Origin: Mantamonas sphyraenae
Lineage: Eukaryota > CRuMs > Mantamonadidae
Reading direction: 5' to 3'
Assembly (NCBI GenBank): GCA_026936335.1
Contig: JAPMXV010000022.1
Coordinates: 1 to 64,000, forward strand
Length of the DNA: 64,000 nucleotides
Position numbers and translations under genes: made by a program. The notes below the pieces were generated by a model. It saw only the letters and a list, made by a program, of their open reading frames with translations, had not been told where the DNA came from and did not search any database. Positions 28,373 through 39,498 of the stretch are shown piece after piece. Each line of letters opens with the position of its first letter. The stretch's first letter is position 1.

Positions 28373-31300
28373 ATGTCCGAAGGCGAGTCCGATGCATTGG
28401 AGCTGGTGAAGCAGGAGAAAGCAAAGAATGAAGCGCTGGGTAGGTGTTAATGGGGTAGTGCAGGCGCTGTGTGGCGGGGCGCGCGTCAAGAACGCAGTCG
28501 CCCCAAAAATGGGAGCTTTTTCATGCGACGGGTGGTTGCCACGGCACTGTGTGGGCTGAGGCGACGCAGACGGGACACGGAAAGACTGACACGGATCACA
28601 CACGTGCACACATGGTCGATTCGGGGTGTATTGCAGAGGCGGAGTTGGCAAAGGTGAAGGAGGAGGCGGCCAAGGACGCGCAGAGCGTGAAAGACATGAA
28701 CGAGCAAGTGCAGAAACTTGTGTTGGGGCTGGGAGATGCCGGCAAGGCAAAGAAGGAGGCAGAAGCGTAGGTGATGAGAGCTTGGAGGGGCGTAGGTTGG
28801 GGCAAGGGCGCATGCTGACGTCACGGGAGGGGGACGCACAGAGCTGCGGAGGAAGCAATAGGGACGTTGGCCGAAGTTCAGAAGCAGCTGGAAGCAAGCA
28901 AGGCCGAGGCGGAAAAGGCCAAAGCAGAGCTGGCCGATGCTCAAAAGAACGCACAAGGGAACGCAGCAGAGTTGGAAAAGCTGCAGGCACAGGTGAAGGC
29001 TGTGGCGGCGGAGAAGGAACAAGAGGTTGCCGAGTTGAACAAACAACTGGCGGAGGAACACGCCAAACTGGCACAAGCACAAACCGAACTGTCGCAGGCC
29101 ACAGACAACACCGAGTCACGTGTGAACGAGCTGGAGGGCAAGCTGACGGAAGCACAAAAGAGCAGCGAAACGCAGCTGCAGGAATTGCGCGCGGAACTTG
29201 ACAAGGCAAAGGAAGAGGCAGTGAAGGCAGGGAAAGTGGCCGAAGGGAAGGAGGAGGAGATTGAGGTGTTGAAGCAGCAGCTGGAGAAGGCAAACGCCGA
29301 TGCTGGTAAGCAGGCTGAGGGCAAGGAGAAGGAGATTGCAGCTCTGAAGCAGCAGCTTGAGAAGGCAAACGCCGATGCTGGCAAGCAGGCTGAGGGCAAG
29401 GAGAAGGAGATTGCAGCTCTGAAGCAACAGCTGGAGAAGGCAAACGCCGATGCTGGTAAGCAGGCTGAGGGCAAGGAGAAGGAGATTGCAGCTCTGAAGC
29501 AGCAGCTGGAGAAGGCAAACGCCGATGCTGGTAAGCAGGCTGAGGGCAAGGAGAAGGAGATTGCAGCTCTGAAGCAACAGCTGGAGAAGGCAAACGCCGA
29601 TGCTGGTAAGCAGGCTGAGGGCAAGGAGAAGGAGATTGCAGCTCTGAAGCAGCAGCTGGAGAAGGCAAACGCCGATGCTGGTAAGCAGGCTGAGGGCAAG
29701 GAGAAGGAGATTGCAGCTCTGAAGCAACAGCTGGAGAAGGCAAACGCCGATGCTGGCAAGCAGGCTGAGGGCCTTCAGAAGGAAGTTGAAGCTCTGAAGC
29801 AGCAGCTGGAGAAGGCAAACGCCGATGCTGGTAAGCAGGCTGAGGGCAAGGAGAAGGAGATTGCAGCTCTGAAGCAGCAGCTGGAGAAGGCAAACGCCGA
29901 TGCTGGCAAGCAGGCTGAGGGCAAGGAGAAGGAGATTGCAGCTCTGAAGCAACAGCTGGAGAAGGCAAACACCGATGCTGGTAAGCAGGCTGAGGGCAAG
30001 GAGAAGGAGATTGCAGTTCTGAAGCAACAGCTGGAGAAGGCAAACGCCGATGCTGGCAAGCAGGCCGAGGGCAAGGAGAAGGAGATTGCGGCTCTGAAGC
30101 AGCAGCTTGAGAAGGCAAACGCCGATGCTGGCAAGCAGGCTGAGGGCAAGGAGAAGGAGATTGCGGCTCTGAAGCAGCAGCTGGAGAAGGCAAACACCGA
30201 TGCTGGCAAGCAGGCTGAGGGCAAGGAGAAGGAGATTGCGGCTCTGAAGCAGCAGCTGGAAAAGGCAAACGCCGATGCTGGCAAGCAGGCCGAGGGCAAG
30301 GAGAAGGAGATTGCGGCTCTGAAGCAGCAGCTGGAGAAGGCAAACGCCGATGCTGGCAAGCAGGCCGAGGGCAAGGAGAAGGAGATTGCAGCTCTGAAGC
30401 AGCAGCTTGAGAAGGCAAACGCCGATGCTGGCAAGCAGGCTGAGGGCAAGGAGAAGGAGATTGCGGCTCTGAAGCAGCAGCTGGAGAAGGCAAACACCGA
30501 TGCTGGCAAGCAGGCTGAGGGCAAGGAGAAGGAGATTGTGGCTCTGAAGCAGCAGCTGGAAAAGGCAAACGCCGATGCTGGCAAGCAGGCCGAGGGCAAG
30601 GAGAAGGAGATTGCAGCTCTGAAGCAGCAGCTGGAGAAGGCAAACGCCGATGCTGGCAAGCAGGCTGAGGGCAAGGAGAAGGAGATTGCAGCTCTGAAGC
30701 AGCAGCTGGAGAAGGCAAACGCCGATGCTGAGAAGGTCGCAGAGGCAAATAAGAAAGCAGCGGGAGACCTGCAGCAGAAGCTGGACCAGGCACTGGCCTC
30801 GCTGGAGGATGCCAAGGCCAAGAGTGAATCGAGTGAAGGGGAGCTTTCTAAGCGCATGGACGAGATGCGGGAACAGCTCGGAGCGAAGGAGAAGGAAGCC
30901 GCAGAGCTGTCGCAGCAGCTGGAGAAGGCCAACACCGATGCTGGCAAGCAGGCTGAGGGCAAGGAGAAGGAGATTGCAGCTCTGAAGCAACAGCTGGAGA
31001 AGGCAAACGCCGATGCTGGCAAGCAGGCTGAGGGCAAGGAGAAGGAGATTGCGGCTCTGAAGCAGCAGCTGGAGAAGGCAAACGCCGATGCTGGCAAGCA
31101 GGCTGAGGGCAAGGAGAAGGAGATTGCGGCTCTGAAGCAGCAGCTGGAGAAGACAAACGCCGATGCTGGCAAGCAGGCTGAGGGCAAGGAGAAGGAGATT
31201 GCGGCTCTGAAGCAGCAGCTGGAGAAGGCAAACGCCGATGCTGAGAAGGTCGCAGAGGCAAATAAGAAAGCAGCGGGAGACCTGCAGCAGAAGCTGGACC

Positions 31301-34300
31301 AGGCACTGGCCTCGCTGGAGGATGCCAAGGCCAAGAGTGAATCGAGTGAAGGGGAGCTTTCTAAGCGCATGGACGAGATGCGGGAACAGCTCGGAGCGAA
31401 GGAGAAGGAAGCCGCAGAGCTGTCGCAGCAGCTGGAGAAGGCAAACGCCGATGCTGGCAAGCAGGCTGAGGGCAAGGAGAAGGAGATTGCAGCTCTGAAG
31501 CAACAGCTTGAGAAGGCAAACGCCGATGCTGGCAAGCATGCTGAGGGCAAGGAGAAGGAGATTGCAGCTCTGAAGCAGCAGCTGGAGAAGGCAAACGCCG
31601 ATGCTGGCAAGCAGGCCGAGGGCAAGGAGAAGGAGATTGCGGCTCTGAAGCAACAGCTGGAGAAGGCAAACGCCGATGCTGGCAAGCAGGCCGAGGGCAA
31701 GGAGAAGGAGATTGCGGCTCTGAAGCAGCAGCTGGAGAAGGCAAACGCCGATGCTGAGAAGGTCGCAGAGGCAAACAAGAAAGCAGCGGGAGACCTGCAG
31801 CAGAAGCTGGACCAGGCACTGGCCTCGCTGGAGGATGCCAAGGCCAAGAGTGAATCGAGTGAAGGGGAGCTTTCTAAGCGCATGGACGAGATGCGGGAAC
31901 AGCTCGGAGCGAAGGAGAAGGAAGCCGCAGAGCTGTCGCAGCAGCTGGAGAAGGCCAACACCGATGCTGGCAAGCAGGCTGAGGGCAAGGAGAAGGAGAT
32001 TGCAGCTCTGAAGCAACAGCTGGAGAAGGCAAACGCCGATGCTGGCAAGCAGGCCGAGGGCAAGGAGAAGGAGATTGCAGCTCTGAAGCAGCAGCTGGAG
32101 AAGGCAAACGCCGATGCTGGCAAGCAGGCCGAGGGCAAGGAGAAGGAGATTGCAGCTCTGAAGCAGCAGCTGGAGAAGGCCAACACCGATGCTGGTAAGC
32201 AGGCTGAGGGCAAGGAGAAGGAGATTGCAGCTCTGAAGCAACAGCTGGAGAAGGCAAACGCCGATGCTGGCAAGCAGGCTGAGGGCAAGGAGAAGGAGAT
32301 TGCAGCTCTGAAGCAGCAACTGGAAAAGGCAAACGCCGATCTGAAGGATGCCAAGGCACAAATCGAATCGTCTGGCGAGGCCCTCTCCAAAAAACTGGAG
32401 GAAGCCCGGTCCCAGATCATCAGTTTGCAGAAGCAAATGGATGAAAAGGACCAGGAGAACGTCTCTCTGTCCCAACAGCTGGATCGCAACAGCAAAGAGA
32501 CCGAGCAGATGGAGGATCGCGTCCAAGCCCTCGCTCAAGGTATCAAGAAGGCTCAAGATGCGGCAAACCAAGATGCGAAGCAAAGCCAGGCCAAGCTTGA
32601 TGAAGCCGCAGCGGAGAACGCAAAGCTTGCGGAGCAGCTGAATGCCGCCAACGCCTCGCTGGACAAGCTGAAGCAACAGCTCAGCATGGCGGGCGATGCA
32701 CAAGCAACCCTTGCCGACACCACCACACAGCTGGAGCAGGCCCGTTCCGACCTCAAGCTGGCCAATGTCAACATTGACAAGCTCAACAAGCAATTGGCAG
32801 ACGCAAACGCAGCTCTGGAGGCAGCAAACGCCAAGGCTGATGACTCACAGCAGGCCACCTCAAAGGAACTCGTGCAGTTGCGCCAGCAGAAGCAAGTTCT
32901 GCAGGCCGACCTGGAAGAAGCCAACTTGGAACTGAAACAGGCCAAGGCGGATGCCACCGACTTTGCCCATGAGGCCAAGGAGCAACTTGCACAGTGCCAG
33001 GTGCTGATGAACACTGTCGGGGACCTGGAGGAGCAGCTCGAAAGGGCACACAACACCATCAACGACCTCACACAGGCAGCTACAGCCAACACGACCCAGG
33101 GCAAGCAGGAATCGGCAAACAACGCAGGCAAGGTGAACAACAACAACACCGCTTCCACAGCCGATGCCCAGCAACTGGCCGAACTCACAAAGCAGCGTGA
33201 CACGCTCAACCAAGAGCTTCTCAAGACGAACAACCTGCTGCAGGAGACGGCCGAGGACCTGGACCACGCCAAGGTCAACGGCGAGAAGTATGTCGCACAA
33301 AACAAGCAGCTGCAGGAGGCCAACGATCGACTTTCCTCGGCCAACGCGGCCTTTGAGCAGCAGGTCATCTCGCTCAAGGCCACCAATGCAGACATGTCTG
33401 AGAGTGTGCAGCGTCTGAATGACACTTGCCAACAGCTGCAGACTGACCTGGCCAACGCCCAGCAGAGGCTCAAGAGCCAGGCTGCAGGCGACGACCAGAC
33501 ACGCATCCTGCTTGAGGAGAATGAATCGCTACAGGGCGCTCTGGATAAGGCCAACGACCGCATCGACGCCCTCGAGGCCAAGAGACGCGCTGCAGACAAG
33601 CTGGAGCTGGAGCACAACAAGACCATCAAGGATCTGGAACGCAAGCACAAGAGCGTCACACGTGACCTGAACAGCGTCCGCGAGGATCTCAAGAGTGCCG
33701 AGGAAAGTGTGGCCCAGCTCAGCAAGGAGCTGGAGCAGGAGCGACGACACTCGGACAACCTAGAGAAGGAGAACGAAGCATCCACGGTCGCCCTGGCCAT
33801 GGCCAACAAGGCACTCAAACAGGCTGAGCAGGAACTGTCTGCCCCGCGACGTATGGCTGGCACCATGTCACCCACGACGATGACGACACCGGAACCTGCA
33901 CGCAAGAGTCCCGTGCAAAGTGCTGCGTCTCCCTCGCCCAACCCCAAGGCCACCAAGGAAAGCAGCAGCACGGGTACGACCACTCTGAAGCCCATTGCCA
34001 CCGAATCCACCAAGGCCGACAAGGAGGGCACCGAAACGTCGCCTCGTCGCAGCCCCAGTCCGATCCGACTGAACACCGCCTCTTCGTCCGAGACGACCGC
34101 GGCGGCGGCGGCGGGGGTCAGTCCATCGGCCAGTCCATCGACACGCAAGCCCAAAGTGGACACGGGCGCAAACAAGTCTGTGGCTCAGCTGTCGCAGGAG
34201 CTGGATCTTTCCAACGTGCTGGCCATGCCCGGCATGAGTCCCAAGCGGGCACGCACGGCGTCGACACGCAGCCCTGGAGACAACCGGGACAACGGTAACC

Positions 34301-34878
34301 TGAGCCCGGCGAGTGTCAATGGCAACAACGATGGAACACAGGCGATGCCAAGCCCCGAGTCCAGCGCGGGCTCTGCACCCAAACTGGGTGGTCTCACGAG
34401 GGCAAGGGCCCGTCCCAAGCGCAACGCTGGGCTGAGCAACAACACGGCTCACACAAACAGCAGCAGCAGTAGCGAGGCAGGCGGATCCAGCGCATCGGTG
34501 CCGGCATCGGGCAGCTCGCCATCATCGCGTTCGCCGATGACTCTTACCGGACGGGTTGCTTCCAACGAAGAGTGGCAGAAGCTGCTCAAGGAGAACAACT
34601 CGTTGCGTCAGCGCATCCGATTGCTGGAGCAGCAGGTGCCCAGCACCCCCACCAAGGGTACCAGCAGCAGCAGCAGCAGCAGCACGCCGGGCACCCCGAT
34701 GAACATCCGCCGTGCTCGTCAGCAGGGCCGTGGTGTGTACCCAGAAGTCATCAGTGTACTCATGATTGCCCTGGTGGTCATGACCTACCTCACGTACAGC
34801 TGCTGCCTGGGTGGCAGCTGGTTCAACTGGTCGAGTGGAGACCCGGGACCGATTGAGGGCAAAATTGAGGAGCTGTGA
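28373..34878 (+). CDS. Giant tail-anchored coiled-coil protein (golgin-like)
   Basis: The model has three exons: 28373-28439, 28637-28766 and 28842-34878, about 2077 residues, all in phase (donors GTAGGT). Almost the whole protein is predicted coiled coil. Residues from about 200 to 1230 are tandem 25-residue repeats. A more diverse coil follows, then a Ser/Thr/Pro-rich linker (TMTTPEPARKSPVQSAASPS), a short coil (LLKENNSLRQRIRLLEQQV), poly-Ser and a single C-terminal transmembrane helix (VISVLMIALVVMTYLTY) with a short lumenal tail. Coil plus tail anchor is the layout of giantin/golgin-84 tethers, so a membrane-tether role is a reasonable inference. The last five codons are included in the inverted duplication. 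Confidence 0.85.
29250..32340 (+). repeat. Nested 75-bp and 513-bp coding tandem repeats
   Basis: About 33 copies of a 75-bp unit encode KEKEIAALKQQLEKANADA plus GKQAEG. Inside the array a 213-bp spacer (EKVAEANKKAAGDLQQKLDQ...) plus four 75-bp units forms a higher-order unit. That unit recurs at exactly 513-bp intervals (equivalent points 30725, 31238, 31751). Copies differ by few synonymous changes (cag/caa, gct/gcc), showing recent expansion by unequal exchange. Confidence 0.93.
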
Positions 34879-35152
34879 ATGGAAGAGTGACGCACGCAAC
34901 ACAATGAAGAAACCAAGCAGCCATTTGGGCCTGGAACAACGAACAAAGAGCGCCACATGCAATGGGAACGTGGCCTTTGTGCTTGCCTCTGTCCAGCAAC
35001 ACCCCACTTGACCGCAACAACCGGGCCCATCCCACCTTCCACAACAACACACCAAGACACACACACACAGAGATCACTCTTCCGTGTGCTCCTCCTGTTC
35101 CTCCTGTTCCCCTCCCTCTCATGTGTCTGTGTCCTGAAAAGAGCTTCAGCAT

Positions 35153-36014
35153 TTACTCCTGCTTCTTCGGGGCGGCGCCAGAGAGCACAGCCTTGCGCTC
35201 AGCCACGCGCTGGGCACGGCGGTCGCGTGCAGCACGCTTGCGCTGACGGCGGGCCTCTGCCTGAGCGGCCAGAGCCTCCTCACGAGCCTTATCCGCCTTG
35301 GACTTGTGGATGTGCTCCATCAGCACACGCTTGTTCTTGAACACGTTACCCTTGCTCTTCACATATGTCTCACGGTACCTGTGCATCCACACAACACGAC
35401 GCATCACACACGACACACACATCCAACGTCAGTCCTCTGCCTCCAAACCACCCTGTTTCCCTCTCCAACCCCACTCAAACCCGCTCCCCACGCGCATGCA
35501 AAAATCATTCCCGCCCTCACCGCCCCTCCCTCCTCAACCTACAGGTGCTTGTCGATCTTGCCAGCCTCACGGTACTTCTTCAGCAGACGGCGCAGCACAC
35601 GCATGCGGCGCATCCACTGCACCTTCTGCGGCAGGCGCGCGTCGCGCGTACCACGACGGCGACCCAGGCCGGTGTGGCGGCCCTTGGCCTTGGCTGCGGC
35701 GTGCGCACGCACGCGAGAACGCGAGTGCATAGCGTTCAGGCGGCGGATGATGTAGCCAGCCTTGTACAGCTTGCGGATGCCCTGGCCTGTGTGTTCGTTA
35801 CGTCACATGATCACGTGTGTACGGTGTGCAAAACTGCGTCAGAAACTCGCCCTCGCGTGAAAATCATGCACAATCCCAAAAGGCCTCTCCACAAAAACGT
35901 ACGCGAGTTGGTCAGAGCAATCTCGTCGATCTCGTTCGGGTCGAGCCAGATCTTCTTCTGACCGCACTTGAGCACGGCAGCTGCAAGACGCTTCTGTTTG
36001 CGGAGGTTGACCAT
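35153..36014 (-). CDS. RPL19: Ribosomal protein eL19 (copy 1)
   Basis: Exons 36014-35903, 35786-35543 and 35378-35153 encode 193 residues. Donors are GTACGT and GTAGGT; acceptors are CACACAG and TGCACAG. The protein is complete and typical: [18 protein letters not shown], then [16 protein letters not shown], then [41 protein letters not shown], and a basic helical tail ending in PKKQE. eL19 is a large-subunit protein whose long C-terminal helix reaches the small subunit. The encoded protein equals that of copy 2 at 44188-45048. It is transcribed away from RPS18, which is head-to-head with it. Confidence 0.97.
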
Positions 36015-36941
36015 GGTGACGGGGTGTTTTGTGGTGGTTCACCGGGCGGGCTGCCAAGGAGGGGCAATGACGGACATGGCGGATGTCTGAAGAGGGTGCA
36101 CATGAGGCAAGGGTGCACATGGGCACATGGACGGTGGGTCACAGAGTAAGTGTGAGGAAGCAAGCAACCGCAGCTGAATGAAGGTCGCAGTGGAAGCCAA
36201 CCCAAACACAGCCACAGCCAGTGAGTTTTACGGGCGAGAGACAGAGGCAAACGGGAGGAAGAGGAGTGGAGGCGTGTGGGTGGGAGAGTGTGCACGTGTG
36301 CGAATGTGTGGAGAGTGTGGGTGTGCATGACGGTGGGTGGGAACGGGTCGCATGCGGGACCTGAGCCTGGAGGAGGGAAAACAGGCATGGGAGATGGGAT
36401 GGAGGGATGGAAAGGGCGGAGGAGAAGGGGTATGGAGGAGAAGGAGGGAGGAAGGAGGTGGATTGGGCTGGGGGAGGACGGTGAAAGGAGGTGGAGTGGA
36501 GGGAGAGCGTTCCACGCAAGGAAATCGGCGCAGGGGAGAAAACGGGGGTGTGGAAGGGATTGAAGGGAGATGAAGAGAGTAGAGAGTCGGGAGGAGGTGG
36601 AGAAGAAGGGTGGGCAAAGGGCAAGTGGATGGCGGGAGGAGAGAAGGTGACGGGTGGCGGTGGAAGGGGCCGGGAGGAGAGGAGAGGCGCATGCAAGGAG
36701 CTTGCGATTTTGCGCGGGGCTGGACGCTTGTGAGGGCGTCGGGAGGCGAATGAGGAGACGGTGGTGGATGGAAGGGTGGATGGAGGATGGAAACAGTGGA
36801 GGTGGAGGAGAGGCTGGAGGGTGTTTGTGTGCATGGGTGTGTGGGGAGAGGGGAGAGGGGCTGGAGGGGAGAAAATGGGCGCAAGGTGGGAAGGGTTGTG
36901 AAGCTGACACAGCGAACTGGGGTGTGTGTGTACGCACAGAG
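36015..36941. promoter_or_regulatory. Divergent RPL19/RPS18 promoter region with long polypurine tract (copy 1)
   Basis: This 927-bp space separates the two start codons. From about 36350 to 36900 the plus strand is overwhelmingly G and A (GGAGGAGAAGG-like). Immediately before the RPS18 ATG is GTGTGTACGCACAG, a good splice acceptor, so RPS18 probably has a 5'-UTR intron and the purine tract may be part of it. I recognise no protein-coding gene here. Confidence 0.55.
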
Positions 36942-37388
36942 ATGTCGAACCTTGTTATGACCGATGACTTCCAGCACATGATGCGTATGTTCAGCACGAA
37001 CATCGACGGTCGCCAGAAGATCCCCTACGCTCTGACGTCGATCCCGGGCATTGGACGTCGCTTCTCGTTCCTTGTGTGCAAGAAGGCGGAAGTGGACGTG
37101 ACGCTGCGTGCGGGTGAATTGACCCCGGAGCAGGTGGCCACGATTGAGGACATCATCACAAACCCGCTGGAGCACAAGATCCCGCTGTGGTTCCTGAACC
37201 GTCGCCGCGACTACAAGACTGGCGAGAACACGCAGCACACTGCACAGGGACTGTCGAACGCTCTGCGTGAGGACATTGAGCGCCTCAAGAAGATCAGGGT
37301 GCACCGCGGTCTGCGCCACGCGTGGGGAGTCAAGGTGCGCGGTCAGCACACCAAGACGACGGGTCGCAACGGCCGTGCCCTGAAGTAA
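36942..37388 (+). CDS. RPS18: Ribosomal protein uS13 (S18e; copy 1)
   Basis: One coding exon of 148 residues: [106 protein letters not shown]. This is the S13/S18 family helix-two-turn-helix protein of the small-subunit head that contacts tRNA and eL/uL5. The start is fixed by alignment and by an acceptor-like CACAG just upstream. The encoded protein is identical in copy 2 (42813-43259). Confidence 0.97.
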   Translation: MSNLVMTDDFQHMMRMFSTNIDGRQKIPYALTSIPGIGRRFSFLVCKKAEVDVTLRAGELTPEQVATIEDIITNPLEHKIPLWFLNRRRDYKTGENTQHTAQGLSNALREDIERLKKIRVHRGLRHAWGVKVRGQHTKTTGRNGRALK

Positions 37389-37513
37389 ATGTAAAGCTCT
37401 GGGTTCTTAGCATGCAATCGTAGTTGAGTGGACGTGTGTGCAAGGGCGATGGATGGGGAACGTGGGAAGAGGGGAGGAATTTGCTCGTTGTTGTTGCAGC
37501 CGCCAGCACACCC

Positions 37514-39349
37514 TCACGATTGGGTGCCCACGGCAGCCAACACCTGTGAAGCAAGGCGCTGCACGCGCTCCGCCTCCTTGCTACTCTCTTTGGCCTGTTG
37601 GAACATTTCGTCGAAGCGGTCTTCGAGCTGCTTCAGGCGCAGCTCGATCGACTGCAGCCTCTCGTCGACAGTCAACTGGTTGCGAGAGTTTTGCACACGC
37701 TTGTAGTTGCGTCGGAACTTGTACACGTGGACCTGGGTCTTGTTGAAGAGACGTGTGCGTTCGACTTCCGTCTTGCACTTGCGCTTGCGGAACACTGTCT
37801 GGATGACAGCGGCCGCGTGGTACTGGTACAGGTTCATCCAACGCTCTTCCGACTCGTACTTCTTGCACAGCTCCTTTTTCCGGTCGAGGGCGAGGTTTGC
37901 TGCAATTGTACCGGTCAACAGAGACATGGTCAGAATACCGGCCACAGCACCAATCATGGCTGCAGCTCGCCCTCGCGGGCTCTCTGGGTACAAGTCACCG
38001 TACCCAATGGTTGTCATGGTGACCATGGAGAACCAGAACGAATTGCCAAGGGAAAAGTCGAGAGAGGCGTTTCGCTCGGTGATGTAGATGTTGAGCGTGC
38101 TGATGACATAGATGGTGCACAAAAAGATGATGGTACCGAGCACAGGACTGCGTGTAAACAACAGCTTGCCTGCAAGCTGCCAGGAGAAGCGCGGGTTGCC
38201 CGTCTCCTCAAGAATCTGCGAGCGCACGATAGCGCGGCGACGCTGGTACACAGGCGACGTGACCTTGATCACACGAGTCACCGTAAAGAGACGCAGCCAC
38301 ATCAAGAGGCCAAAGCGCTCATCGAGCGGTGTAAAGGGAATCGGATGCCAAAAGAGCACGAGGATCTCCAGCAACATGCGTGTGCGATGCTCTGTGGTTC
38401 ATGTGGCGGGCGTGAGGGAATGTCACGGGGGCGGAAAGGACACACATATGGCAGCAGGTGGGAGAGGGTATGGACGGGTGGGGAATGCACGTACGCGGCA
38501 GGGTCCAGATGGTGGCTTCCGCGCCCACGCGATGACGATGCGCGAGGTTGTACTCATGGATGCGGACCTTGTAGTAGTTCACGGTGTAGTAGATGGCCAG
38601 CAGGGTGGTCAATGTGATCATTGGGCCCGTAATGGTCAGCATGAGCTCACGTGCAGCGGACCAAGTGTGTTTGGTGGCATCCCAGGAGAAGATGTTTTCG
38701 ATGAGCATGAGCACAATGCCAAGCATGGCGCAGATGAACTGGCCCATGGCGTTTTGCACGTATTTGTCGTCGAATGTGGTCACTGTGCGAAGCAGTTCCC
38801 TGTCTGTGGAGCTGAAGAGCACACTGTGGGAGGGTTGGAGAGGTGCACTTGGTCAGCCCGCGGGAACGGCCACGCCCAGGCACACATTCTGCACGGTCCA
38901 CATTTCTACAATGTGCACCACGCGGTGGAGATCCACACGAAGAAGCCACACTTACTGTTCTTGGTCGTTGCCCTCGACTGGCTTGTCACGGAACGGGTGA
39001 TATTTGTACTTTGGAATTGAAGCGACAGGCTCGCGCACTTTCTTCAGGGCGTGCTGCGTTGGCCCGGGACACCCATAGGGAGACACGTGTGCACGCGGAC
39101 ACGTGGATAGACACATATCGTCAGTAATTGTGTGCATACAGTGGTGTCACTGCACATAGGGGCACGGGAGGGGTGGGAACGGAAAAAAGGGAAACTCACC
39201 CCGGCAAGGGTGGTGCTCTTGTTCTGGTACTTGCGCCTCAGAGAAGAAAGCTCCCTGCGCAACTGACGCAGTTCTGTCTGCTCTTCCGACTCCGGCTCGG
39301 TATTGCCCTGGCCAAGACCTTCCTGCAGCTCAATCTCCTCGTGGTCCAT
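37514..39349 (-). CDS. SK-type (small conductance) potassium channel, paralogue 1
   Basis: Exons 39349-39200, 39053-38956, 38823-38495 and 38391-37514 join in phase to about 484 residues. The cytosolic N-terminus is acidic with a short coiled coil (LRQLRRELSSLRRKYQNK). Hydrophobic segments follow (AMLGIVLMLIENIF, ITLTTLLAIYYTV, LLEILVLFWHPIPF, IIFLCTIYVISTL). The pore loop is FWFSMVTMTTIGYGDLYP with the K+ selectivity filter, and the last helix is IGAVAGILTMSLLTGT. After the pore come a calmodulin-binding-like/IQ-like helix (AAAVIQTVFRKRKCK) and a C-terminal coiled coil (LQSIELRLKQLEDRFDEMF). Order and lengths match SK/KCNN channels. Its homologue starts 149 bp away on the other strand. Confidence 0.88.
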
Positions 39350-39498
39350 CTCAGCAAAAAGGTTTGTTGCCGGAACGCAGACGCACCCTTGCGTTGTGGC
39401 ATCTTCTGCATGCTTTCACCCCCACCAATGGTGTCATGGTGATAGAAGGTGCATTTTATGGTGTGGCTGCGTGCTCTGGTGAATGCAACTGTTTGCAG
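39350..39498. promoter_or_regulatory. 149-bp divergent promoter between two channel paralogues
   Basis: The space separates the start codons of two divergently transcribed SK-like channel genes. The plus-strand gene has an acceptor-like GTTTGCAG directly before its ATG, so part of this interval may be a 5'-UTR intron. No known element is recognised. Confidence 0.4.

Larger units (their letters stand above)
34863..37462 (+). repeat. Left arm of a 2.6-kb inverted duplication (RPL19-RPS18 unit)
   Basis: This arm matches the reverse complement of 42739-45344 almost perfectly, including introns and the non-coding space between the genes. The outer boundary is in the last codons of the coiled-coil gene (GAGGAGCTGTGA shared). 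The inner boundary is after GGATGGGGAACG. Lengths differ by about 6 bp because of small intronic indels. Confidence 0.95.

Noticed and set aside
29116-32793. Very long open frames on the minus strand (about 1225, 906 and 834 codons) opposite the coiled-coil gene
   Set aside because: They are mirror products of the 75-bp tandem repeat, which lacks stop codons in several frames. The translations are Leu/Cys- or Pro/Gln-rich monotony with no start context, splice logic or domain.
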